NCBI GenBank assembly: GCA_001792895.1
Contig: MARA01000021.1
Span: 434,001-498,000, forward strand
Length of the DNA stretch: 64,000 nucleotides
Direction of reading: 5' to 3'
DNA from: Lentinus brumalis
Lineage: Eukaryota; Basidiomycota; Agaricomycetes; Polyporales; Polyporaceae
Shown here in pieces: positions 45,496 to 55,544 of the stretch. Position numbers and translations under genes: made by a program. Numbering within the stretch: the stretch's first letter is position 1; every line of letters begins with the position of its first letter. The notes under the pieces were generated by a model. It had not been told where the DNA came from, did no database searches, and was given only the letters and a program-made list of their open reading frames with translations.

Positions 45496-47171
45496 CTAGT
45501 ACCTGTCGAAGGCCTCCGCGTGTCGCCGGCCGATCCGTAGCGCGGACAGAAGGTTGGCGAGCTTCGTCCCGCTCTTGTCGCTCATGATCAGCTTTGCCCC
45601 CTCCGCGTCCGAGTCAAGCCTTGGAAATAGCCGGTCGATGAACAGTGCGGCGTTCAGCCAGTCCACGACACCGGAAGAATCGGAGTCCTCCTGCTCGTCG
45701 TCCGAGTTGTCGTGGTACGACGACGTTAGGGGGTAGAAACCCAAATCGACGAGACCATGATCGAGGACCGGCTCATGCGCCTGCGGCGGCAGGCCAGTGA
45801 AGTCCACTCTCGGAAGCTTGAGGGTCTCCAGACAGGGACAGCGGTGCGCGACTTGTTCCAAAACGTGCGCGGGAGGACCGATAGCGCGGACCTCGTTCGG
45901 TCGGATGTCGGGCCAGGCGGTGACCATGCGAATGAGGTCTTCAGCGGAGAGGGAAAAGGGGTGGTTGGACGTCGCGGTCAGTTCCTGCAGGTGTCGTAGC
46001 CCAAGCAAGGGTTCGATGGCCTCAATGAGGGAGATGGGCTCGGGAGAGTTCCTAGCGATAATCATCTTCATGGAAAATTTGCGGAGCGATCGCGGGGCGA
46101 CCTTCAGAACCTCGAGGATGGACTGCAGGAGCTCGTCCGTGTCGACCGTCCTGTCGAAGACGAGCGAAATATCACGGAGACTGGCGACGGATGTCTCCTT
46201 GAAGAACCACACAATGTCCTCCGCGCTTCCATGGAGCGATATCCGCGTAAGAAGTTGGAACGCGCCCCGCATGCTCGGGAGCTTGGTCGCATGTCGGGCA
46301 TGGACCCTGCAGGAAAGGTCGCGAAGGGTGGGAAGAGACGCGCAGTGGGCGAGGATAACGTCGTCCAAGGAGATATCAGGAGCGAAGAAGAGGGAGGTCG
46401 TGCTCTGAAGCCCTGTGATGGGATGTAGCGAGGCACACCGGCCAATACCCCTGCCCAGTGCTAGGTGTTGCACATCAGGCACACGCGCAACGATGTCCTG
46501 CAGTATGTCTCGGAATGGTCGGGGGTCTTCTTCGTCTTCGAACCACGAGTCAAAGAACAGTGTGACAGAGCGTAGTGAGGGTGGGAATAACAGGCGCACA
46601 ATCGCCCCTTCGCAGTCGGAACTTCGGACGTTGAAATCCAGGAGGCGTTTCAAGAGCGGGAAGAGAGGCGCCCCGTTGCACCTCTTAGACAGGATCATCC
46701 AGGTTGAGTGGTCCACGCGGGCCCAATCACAGAATTTGAGTTGTCTTACTCGAATGGCGTAGGATTGTAGACGCGTCCAGCCATCGTCGTCCGGTTCAGC
46801 GCTGAGGAGCTTCGGCAACTCTGGTTCTGCCATCTACCGTGTCGCCGTGAGAAGTCAATATCATCGTACAGTGCACAGCGACTCACCCAGTAAGTGCTTG
46901 GCTTCGGGTACGTGTACTGAGGCAGGAGCTGGAGGAGGTTGTTGATGCCATCGAGACGCCTCCATAGCACCCTCAGGGCAGGATCGGAGAAAACCTTGCA
47001 TGTGCGTGCCAGTCTTGCCAGAGTACTCTTGTACTCCTTTGACTTGTATTTATCGGTGTGACGTGATTTTCCTCGATGGTAGTAGGAGGGGTCGAGAAAC
47101 TCGCAGACATTCTCTGCAATTTCTTGGCACATGAGTGCCCGGTAGGTTGACGTGTGTCGAGCATCATACAT
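45496..47171 (-). CDS. F-box/LRR-like protein, intact
   Basis: Exons 46887-47171 and 45496-46833, phase-0 intron of 53 bases (GTGAGT ... ACGGTAG), give 540 residues. F-box region: ALMCQEIAENVCEFLDPSYY, LARLARTCKVFSDPALRVLW, RRLDGINNLLQLLP. Exon 2: DDGWTRLQSYAIRVRQLKF, WMILSKRCNGAPLFPLLKRL, leucine-rich segments (PSLRSVTLFFDSW, DVQHLALGRGIG, PTLRDLSCRVHA, LTRISLHGSAEDIVWFF), then EAIEPLLGLRHLQELTAT, QVAHRCPCLETLKLPRVDFT, DHGLVDLGFYPLTS, an acidic loop and LFIDRLFPRLDSD, ending ALRIGRRHAEAFDRY. Just before the HRCPCLE block a short piece present in the truncated copy (HLRVLHVSGHG) is absent here. The start at 47171 was chosen as the furthest upstream ATG. A later one at MCQEIAENV is possible. 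Confidence 0.8.
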
Positions 47172-47682
47172 CTGCTGACACGGGTCAGCGATTCGCCAAT
47201 TTTTTGCGCAAGTTTGTCCAGCGGCTTACCCGTTGACTGTGAGCTACCGTTGGACCCGTTGGAGGAGGAGGGTTGGCAGGACAGCAATTGTGTTATGTAG
47301 GTCGGGCCGCCGGAACCTAGTGTCCGGGGTCCTCGCTATTCGTTATCGATTACTTAACTACTAATACCCTCTTTCTTACTCGTCCTAACATCTTCAGTCA
47401 AGCCCCTCAACGGTTTCTCTTATACGTCGTAACACTGTCTTTCAAGCATCACTCGATCAACTGTCGCTGACCCTCTTACGATAGTAACGTTCGGTACACG
47501 GGATTGCAAGTACAAGTCTCACACGCCGTACTGTATAAGTATATCAATAGCACCGAGGTGAGGTGCGACTGTCGCAGAAGCTTGCCAGAGCTAGATAAGT
47601 ACTTACTATAGCCTCCGTAGCTTGACCGTAGTTGAGAGCAGCTCTGAGCTACCACAGACATGGGCACGAGGACGAGCAAATG
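47172..47682. other. LTR-like sequence, not proven
   Basis: From 47300 a GC-rich start (GGGCCGCCGGAACCTAGTG then TCCGGGGTCCTCG) is followed by AT-richer sequence with a TATAAGTATAT near 47535 and CT-rich stretches, a layout seen in fungal LTRs. Similar GC-rich starts occur at 20685 and 49261. No paired LTR, primer-binding site or retroelement coding region was found. Confidence 0.25.
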
Positions 47683-48527
47683 TGATCACATTGACAAACC
47701 ACACTGTCCGCCTATCAGCATCTACAGCCGCGCTGTGCGTGGCGACGTCCTGGAGTAATTGATTTGAAGGTGAATGGGCGTCGAGGTTCCAACTCGGAAA
47801 TCGGATCTCGAAACGCTCGCCGTCCCGCCATCCTCATCCCGGAACTTCAAGCTTCCCTTCAAGCTTCCGGGATGACGATGACAGTGACGGTTTGGACTGC
47901 AACCAGAGCGAAGAGCAGAGTTACTGTAAGCAGTGTTGATCGGAGACTGCGGGTGGAGTCCGAGAGAACGCGGAGACTCACTACCAGTGGATGGGGTGCG
48001 ACTCGAATGTCTGTTATCCACCTGTTCTACCTGCAAGAGCGTCGAAATGAATCAGTACACTTGGGTGAGGTTGTAACCAGAAGGTGGACGTACCAGACCC
48101 AACACCGAGGCTGCCTTGCAATGATGTTCTGGACATCTATGACTAGTCCATTGAAGAAAAAGTATGCGGCGAGGCTGCTTATATAGCTCGCGACAGGTCA
48201 CCGGTCAGCGCCTACCCGAATGTGCTGCGGTAGATAACAACAGCAAAGTGACGACGGTGGGAACTGCTGATCGTGAGCTGCGGTAGGTGTGGAGTTGAAT
48301 ACTTGCCTATCGTGCTGCATCCGAGTCCGTGCGCACGGACGTCCGGACAGGAGATTGCTCGGTCTGGACACGCTACAGCACCGCCCTATGGGATGAAGGG
48401 ACTATCTGATCGCTGCTCAGGCTAAAGAAGACGGGGGAGATGAGAAGTATAAGCGGGACCTATAAGTGCAGATCGTGAGTACAATGAACGCAGAGTACAG
48501 CGACTGGTAGAACGCACCACACATGAC
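47683..48527. repeat. Segmental duplication, copy A
   Basis: Colinear with copy B (49447-50188). Shared landmarks, in order: GATCACATTG followed by CAAA and CCACA; CTTATATAGCTCGC at 48177-48191; a TGCTGCGGTAGA stretch; CTGATCGTGAGCTGCGGTA; GCTCGGTCTGGA; and GTAGAACGCACCACACATGAC at the end. Read on the reverse strand it has a TATA box (GCTATATAAGC) followed by GTACGT ... TTGCAG intron-like pairs, as if each copy were the start of a spliced reverse transcript. No convincing protein was found. Confidence 0.7.
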
Positions 48528-48614
48528 GGACTCGGACTCTTGAATTGTCAAGGCGAGGGACGAGAAGCTCGCTGGCCTCTCGTTTCCACAAAATCCACCC
48601 GCTGGACACTCCTC

Positions 48615-49260
48615 TCAAGACAGAATGGGTGTCAGAGAGAACCCGCACGAGTGTTCCCCAACACCGTCGACCCGCACATTGTCAATGCATCGTGCATGCC
48701 GCCGGCCGATGTGTAGTGCGGAGAGGAACCTTGTAATCTCCCTTCCGCCCTTCTTGGCGATACGTATCAGCCGCGGCCCGTCTGTCGCATCCAAGTCGAG
48801 TGCCGGGAACAGTCGGTCTATGAGAAGGGCGGCGTTCTGCCACACTGCGACACCATCAAGGGCATCGGGGTCATCCTGTTCCGCGTCTGCGTCCATTTCG
48901 ACCGATGCGATGGGGTAGAAGTCCAAGTCGGCAAGGCCGTGGTCCAGAACGGGCTCGTGCTCCTGTAGCGGCAGGCCGCAGAATTCCAGTCTCGGGAGCC
49001 AGAGGGACTCCAACCGAGGACAGCGGAGCGCGACGAGCTCCAAAATTCGTGCGTGGAGGGTAGTAGTCAACGGATCGAAACCGTGGCCGGAGACGTGAAG
49101 AACACGGAGGTGAGACCAGGCAGTCGCCATATGCACGAGATCATCAGCGGGGAGGGAGACGGGCTGCCTGCACGTCACGATGACTTCCTCCAGAGCTTGT
49201 AGGTCGCGAAGGGGTTCGAGGGCGTCGATGAGCGATAATGGCTGAGATAACTCAATCCAG
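48615..49260 (-). pseudogene. 3' fragment of an F-box/LRR gene
   Basis: A single open frame reads LIDALEPLRDLQALEEVIVT, DDLVHMATAWSHLRVLHVSG, ALRCPRLESLWLPRLEFCG, DHGLADLDFYPIASVE, LLIDRLFPALDLD and ALHIGRRHARC. This matches the last part of the gene at 45496-47171 block by block, including 3' flanking sequence. Everything upstream of the EPLL/EPLR block (F-box, intron, most repeats) is missing. The break at 49260 is next to a GC-rich LTR-like segment. The family's normal end is also lost: the frame runs about 20 codons beyond the usual stop. It is a dead partial duplicate. Confidence 0.82.
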
Positions 49261-49446
49261 GGCTGCCACTAGTGGCCGGGGTCCCGGTGACATGAAACAG
49301 CACGCGTATACTTTGCTTATCCACAGTAAGTACATACATACTTACTGATCCTTGTCAGATACAAAACGCGCATCACCCACCACCCTCCACTGTCTCATGC
49401 CGACATATCACACATGCACACGGAGACATCGGTGACTAGCAGACAC

Positions 49447-50188
49447 GATCACATTGTCAAAACCACATCTGCCTATCATGATCATTATATACGGGAATTG
49501 GCGGGGGCGAACACCGCCGCGCTTCAGAAGCGGCGACGGGAGGTTCGCGGCCGGGAGTGGGCTGTGGACGTATGAAGGTCAGCACGAGACGATGATGATG
49601 GAGCGGGGGAGCGGGAGCTCGAGAACCGAACTCAGAGTCGTACTCACACCGGAGGAGCTCGCGCGGAGTCGCGAGGGCTCAACCTGAGAGGACGCGCTGT
49701 TAGTACACGATATAAACGTTGCGAGCAGGATAACGTACTAGCCCCGGGTTCAGAGAGAGTGGCTACATGATGCATGCAGAAAGCGCGTTCTGCGAGAGTG
49801 CTTATATAGCTCGCCGTGCGCCAATGTGCGCATTCGTATTGCTGCGGTAGAGTGTGACGGCGAAGCCAGGGCAGGACCTGCTGATCGTTAGCTTCGGGAG
49901 CCGTGGGACGAGACGATGCTCTATGGGCCTGCTGATCGTGAGCTGCGGTACTTGTGGGAAGAGATGCTTTCCTATCGTGTTGTATCACCATGCCGAGTGG
50001 GACAAGATGACGTCCGTATTGGACATCGCTCGGTCTGGATGTGCTGCAGCACTGGCATCTGCTCCAAAATACCTGTCCGATTGCTGCTATGGAAGACAAG
50101 GGAAGACGAGAAGTACAGATGATATCTATAACTGTGAGTCATGAGCACAAGGAAAGCACTACATCGAGTAGAACGCACCACACATGAC
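49447..50188. repeat. Segmental duplication, copy B
   Basis: Second copy of the segment at 47683-48527, in the same orientation, with the TATA landmark at 49801-49813. On the reverse strand the TATA box is followed by an ATG near 49771 and a textbook intron (GTACGTTATCC ... GTACTAACAG, 49688-49738 region). The two copies have diverged by substitutions and indels, and copy A is about 100 bases longer. The truncated F-box fragment lies between them. Confidence 0.7.
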
Positions 50189-50316
50189 AGACATCGAAGG
50201 CGAAGGCGGCTGCAGAGAGCTTACCGGCCTCTCGTATAGAGACGGACCACACCACGCTCGATACTGCGTGAGACCGCATCAGCATGGCACCTTCACACCG
50301 AGGAACATCGTTGCAC

Positions 50317-51596
50317 TCACCGCTGCTTGACGAGCATCGTGACACCCTGGTTCACGAAGCCCTTCAGAATCTGCACACCCAACGCCTGATATAGCCCGCC
50401 CCAGCCTTCCGCCCTTAGAGCAGCGGCCCACACGTCGGTTACAGACGTCGCGGAGCCCTTCGCGTCGCGCCTAGAGCGCGCGGCCTGGACGCGCACCTTT
50501 GCGAGTAGTAGAGGGTATAGGATGGTCACTGCGAGCGCATTCGCGGATGCGCCGCTCAGGAACGCGCTTATGGCGGACTGACGTGCCCGCGGGGATTTCC
50601 AGGGTATATGAAGACGACTGAGCAGCTGAAATAGGAGCAGCGTGAGGGCGGGGGTGAAGCATAGAGGAAGAGTGGGTTGGAATCCTATGACGATAGGCGT
50701 GAGCGTAAGTCACGGCTACGGGAGGACGGGCGCTTACCCGCCCAGAATCCAGCAAGACCCTCTTGAGCATATATGCGCCGTACCACGTCGAAGAAGCCCT
50801 GGGCAGCTGTACGCCGCTCAAAGGCAGGCGGGGGAGAGGCTTTGTCGGAGGCCGTTGCAGACTTGGATTCCTCTTCGTCGTCGTCGCCCTCGGTTTGGAG
50901 ACGGATGGTCACGACGCTGAGCGGCGTAGACACCGCGCGGCTCGCGACGCCAGCGACAAAGCCGACGGCGAGCTCGGTAGGTACACCAAGCATAACGGGC
51001 TTCGTTGGTGCAGTGAGGGAGTGCTTGAGGGTTTGCAGGAGTGAAGTGTTTGTGGAGCCGCGTCTGCGAGCTACGATGGCGTGTAGGAGGGTATAGAAAT
51101 AGAAGTAGAGGAAACTGCACGAGTCGTCAGTACACTGTGCAGTTCATACATCACTTGTCAAATAGTAGCAACCATGGCAATCCGCCCGGCAGGTTCCCGG
51201 AGACTGCCAACGGCGACTTGAGCAAACTGCCATTGCACTGGGGGCGACAGACGCGTCACACAGCATGCGAGGCTCACGCAACATTTGCATATCACAAGAG
51301 GATGTTTGTAACCCCGGACCAATGTGGAAAGAGGAAGAATATGAACCAGGGACGTACTTTGAGACGATCGTCGAGGCCGAGTCCGCCCCAAGCCCATCAT
51401 ACAGTCCCGCTAACCCCTCGGTATCCATGATATGCTTCAGAAGCAGCATTGTTCCATGGAGGCCTCTGAGCCTTCTCGAGGTTGTTATCTGCAACTTCGT
51501 CGCGACCAGGTCGAGAGGGTAGGACACCGCGTTCGCGGCTGCACTCCCGAGCGCGCCAGAGCATGCTTGTACTAAAGGAGGTAGCGCAGAGGTCAT
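50317..51596 (-). CDS. Mitochondrial-carrier-family protein, peroxisomal nucleotide carrier type
   Basis: Three exons (51358-51596, 50738-51114, 50317-50684) give 327 residues with the three-fold carrier repeat. Repeat 1 has SYPLDLVATKLQI (about residues 25-37) and GLAGLYDGLGADSASTIVSN, then FLYFYFYTLLH. Repeat 2 has GVASRAVSTPLSVVTIRLQT and RIYAQEGLAGFWAGFQPTL. Repeat 3 has SANALAVTILYPLLLAKVRV and GWGGLYQALGVQILKG. Only repeat 1 keeps the acidic PxD residue; repeats 2 and 3 read PLSVVTIR and PLLLAKVR, as is typical of peroxisomal carriers such as Pmp47, Ant1 and SLC25A17, which import ATP or CoA/NAD for beta-oxidation. That subtype is inference. The start at 51596 follows from the carrier repeat spacing. 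Its promoter faces the dehydrogenase gene. Confidence 0.85.
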
Positions 51597-52363
51597 CGCG
51601 GGCGTCGAGTTGTGTAGTCGTCGCGGTCGTCGTCTTCGTGAATGTCGTAAACGTGGAAGACAGTGAGGGGAGGGAAACATTCAGCGCGGGGCTGCCGCCA
51701 ACGGCCTATGACGTCGTCCGCCCCGTCCCACGTGATTGACGGCGGAGAGACATCCGGTTACGATGTCGGAAGACTTGAGAATATGTTGAAGAACTGCGAA
51801 AGACCTTTCGGGCAAGAGAGGACGGCGGAGAGACGAAAGACCTCTCTGGAGTTCAGAACAGCAAAATGACGTGTAGACGCCTGATTATGTAAGCAACATA
51901 TATCAGAGTTCTGTTGTGTAGTAGTTCTTCGTGATATACTGCGAAACATCTCGCAGAGACGTACAAGGACATTTGGGTTGTGAAACATGGTATCCTGAAA
52001 AGGCCGACGGCCGCGCGTCACCAGTGCGTCACACCTTCAACTCAAAATCAGGAGTTTCCGCTTCAAAACGTACTGATCAGCTGAGTGAACAGTAGAAACT
52101 GCGGTTGTGCAACATACGTAGGGGGAAGGATGATTGGAGAGCACTCAAACGCGTCCAAGGGACATCTGAGCTCATCTGAGGCTCTCGATGTTTGGTAGGA
52201 TCGTTATCTCTGGCGCTAGCGCCCAAATCACATGAGCGCGATCGGGCACCCCGCATCGTCCGGAACTTGCAAGACATCCTCCTCTGTGCTCCTTGCCTTC
52301 TCCCACTGCCAGCGACACCTCTTCGACATCCCCCAATACGCGCATATAGCCAGGTTTGCAGTC
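51597..52363. promoter_or_regulatory. Head-to-head promoter region, carrier and dehydrogenase
   Basis: 767 bases between two divergent start codons, no gene within. The last 140 bases (from 52224, CAAATCACATGAGCGCGATC) are duplicated upstream of the second dehydrogenase copy (from 62981), so that copy took only the proximal promoter. No TATA box stands out. Shared control of the two genes is inference. Confidence 0.45.
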
Positions 52364-55300
52364 ATGAGCATCGCGCACGGCGTCCGGAAAGCAGCAGTCA
52401 TCGGCGCAGGCCAGATGGGTACGTCGCGATGCATGCTCTTGAGCGCAGCCAGCTCACGACGCGTCTTCGACAGGCCTGGGCATCGCGTTCGTGTCCGCGG
52501 TGCATGCGAAAGTCCCCGTATCGCTGTACGACAAATCGCCGGCGCAGATCAAGTCGGGACTCGGGCTCATGGACAAGATCCTCGCGAAGGACGTCTCGAA
52601 GGGCAAACTCACCTCGGAGGCGGCCAAGGAGGCGCGAGACCGTGTCTCCGTCGTGGACGAGTTGAAGCACTTCCAGGGTGCGGATCTGGTCATCGAGGTA
52701 TGTGTCGTCTTCGTGTTTGTTCGGCTCCAAGCCTTGGAGAATGCGTTACCCCAAGCATGTTCCGCGACACTTCCCTGTGTACGCGCATGTCTCCCTCTCA
52801 CATGAACACACTTCCGGACGCGATATATGCGCCGTTGTTTTGGCTCTGCGCACTTCAGCGTGATTTAGGAGGGTCGCTGCCAATGCATGACGCCTTTACT
52901 GTATAGCTATTTCCTTAACAAGTGGCCGCGCGACGCAAGTGCCAATGGACGACTATCCGCAAGGGATATTCGGAAACAGGTTCAGAATCTCCACAAACCA
53001 ACTTGGAGTGTCTCAGAGCTTGAGTGTGACAGACCTCGTCTGGACCATTCTCCACACTTGACCCGTAAGCGATCCCAACGTCACAATCTGGAGAGGGGCC
53101 TGGCGTTTGGATACCTTACGGGTTGGTCGCTCGCAGACCGACCGCGGTCGTCCCACTTTTGACCTCCGAAGTTATGGATCTGTGTCCCTCACGGATAGTC
53201 GTCCACCTTTGACGCGGAAGACTCAGACGAATGCAACAAAATCGTCGCAGCTCGATACGCCTTTTGCACGGTGCTAGAGAAACTGTGAGACCCGTCTCAG
53301 CCGTATGATCTTCTTGAGACTGAGAGAGTGTCATGGGAGTGCGCATTGGCACGCTGCGTCGCTGCCAGGTCATGAATTGTTCGAAGTGCAGCTCATGCGA
53401 CGTTCCCCGCCTCTTTGAGCCCGCTTGTGGCCTCATCGTCATGCGCATTGATTCTTCCGTCTATCTGAAGACTTTTGGCGCCTTTCAGAGCAGTCTTGCT
53501 CTCCGTACACGAACATCGTCATCAGACATCATAGGCGCCGAATGGGGCCGACTCGTTGCCTCTTTGGAGCAGTCTCCCTAAGCCCTCACGAAGCTCGCAA
53601 GCTCGAGTTCTTAGCTCAGATATGCCACTTCAATCTCACGCATTCTCCCTATTTTTTTGCACGAATGTGGTCCGTGAATGGCGCCGGGCCACGGGGGGTC
53701 GCATATCGAAGGGAAGGAGAGCCTGCTGTACTGTGGGCGCATCGACTCGCCCCATGAATGACGCCCTAGGACGCACGCTCTTCTCTTTCGACTGAGTGTC
53801 GGAGGTCGCTGCATGCATTATGCACGGCCGCGGCGGCATGGCGCGGTATTGATCGTTACTTTAGAACTTCACACGCGGCTTATGCTCAGTGTGGTTCTCG
53901 TACACTGTTCATGGAGCGTCAATATACTCCGTACCAATCCCTCGTCTATTGACGATTCCGCTTGGTTTCTATCCGTTCACCGTGGAGTCGCGACTGACAT
54001 CTCAACCCGCATACAGGCTGTTGCGGAGAATTTTGCTGTCAAGGAAGCAATCTTCCGCACACTCTCCTCCGAGCTGTCACCGACCACCATCCTCGCCTCG
54101 AACACGTCGTCCATCAGTCTCACGAAGATCGCGGCTTCGACAATCCCGCAAGGAAAGACTGCCAATGACCCGGAGGGCAAGGCCAGCGCAAGCAGAGTAG
54201 TCGGCTTGCACTTCTTCAACCCTGTCCCCGTGATGGTGCGCACACGTTCGCTCTTCCCAACCGGCGTGCAGTGACTTCATATTGCGGCTCGTCGTCGTCA
54301 CAGAAACTTGTCGAGCTGATCGCTGCCACACAAACTTCGCAAGAGACCCTGGAGCGTGCGCGCGCATATGCGATTGCATGCGGAAAAGGTGCGCATTCCT
54401 TCTGAGATTCCATCCTCATTCGACGCTGTGCCGCTTGCGTCGAGGCTGCCGCGCTGACATGAAAATTGCTTCGGCGGATCAGAGGTGACATACTCGAAGG
54501 ACGTCCCTGGCTTCGTGGCGAACGGGCTGTTGATGCCCTTCATCAACGAGGTCCGTACGCCACTCTATTTCGCGTGGACACCATGCTAACAAGATGCTTG
54601 CTGCGCTCGCAGGCAATCATGATGTTGGAAAGGGTAAGTTGGCTAGCAATTACGTCGATTGCGGTGGCGTTGGACTGAAGGGTATGCAGGGCGTCGCCAC
54701 ACGAGAGGACATCGACAAGACCCTCAAGCTCGGCATGAACCACCCGATGGGCCCTTTGCAACTTGGTGCGTCTTCTGTTCTTTCACTGCGCATATCGAAG
54801 CACTAGCTTATGATCGATCGTGCAGCGGATTTGTACGTCCACTTCCCTTCGCAGCTCTCTTCGGACACTGCATTGCTCATGTCACGCGTTCTCCAACCGT
54901 CTATCCCGCTTGCCACCCGCCAACTTTCATACAACGCTCCATGCATCCTCCGTCATCCGCTTGGGCGCTCCGACGCTCGTTCGTTCATCTCGCCACGAAC
55001 AACAACCTCGCATCCACAACGGTCCGGTCGGCACTTCTGCACACGTACACAACCCACTCCGTGACCCTGCAACCGGGGAATTTTACCCACTTCATCTGAT
55101 CGTGCCCGTGTCCTGCCGCTGCGTCTATTCATCCCTCACTCTGTTTGCTTCACTCCGCATGACCGCCACGCGCTTGCTTTCGCATCCGGCTTCCGACCTG
55201 ACTGTTCGCGGACCCGCCCTGCTTCCGCCGTCTACACGTCCCGTGCGCGATGTTGCGGCTCCCACTGCAGCATCGGGCTCGACACGTGCCTGGCAATCCA

Positions 55301-55544
55301 GCAGACAATATACCACGGCACGGGCGACTCGAAGTACCGCCCGAGCGTGCTGCTCGCGCGCATGGTGGACGCGCAGTGGTACGGCAAGAAGAGCGGGCAG
55401 GGCCGGGGCGAGGAACAGGTGCGTACGCTGACCCGGAGGCGGCGCATGCCGGCACAGCTGTTAATAGCGCGGGAATATATTTTGTGTGCGCGTATGCGAG
55501 TGTTTGGCGGGCGAAGATCCTCCAGATCGATCGTCTGGCTCTGA
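52364..55544 (+). CDS. 3-hydroxyacyl-CoA dehydrogenase, copy 1, C-terminus altered
   Basis: NAD-dependent oxidation of 3-hydroxyacyl-CoA (or 3-hydroxybutyryl-CoA), the third step of beta-oxidation. Exons: 52364-52418, 52474-52697, 54017-54235, 54304-54388, 54483-54550, 54613-54633, 54690-54765, 54826-54832, 55271-55544 (about 342 residues). The NAD site is [14 protein letters not shown] (residues 11-24), split by intron 1. Then [14 protein letters not shown] and [18 protein letters not shown] with the catalytic histidine at 158, [40 protein letters not shown] and [20 protein letters not shown]. Exon 8 is only seven bases. Intron 2 is 1,319 bases against 407 in copy 2. After YGKKSGQG the family normally ends FY-Y, but here the frame runs into [14 protein letters not shown] and stops 40 codons later, so the last residues are probably lost or lie in another exon. 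One donor (GTCCGT at 54551) is weak. Confidence 0.8.
53055..53964. mobile_element. About 0.9 kb insertion in intron 2 of the dehydrogenase
   Basis: Aligning intron 2 of copy 1 with that of copy 2 shows matching ends (from the donor to about 53054, then from about 53965 to the acceptor) and a central block only in copy 1. The block has no recognised coding region. It carries, inverted, the 20-base piece CCCTCACGGATAGTCGTCCA (53186-53205), the exact reverse complement of 63698-63717 in the copy 2 intron. No terminal inverted repeats or clear target-site duplication were identified, so its class is unknown. Confidence 0.5.

Noticed and set aside
52192..52665. Forward frame starting upstream of the dehydrogenase
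   Set aside because: It runs through promoter and intron 1 in the wrong frame. The dehydrogenase exons explain the region.
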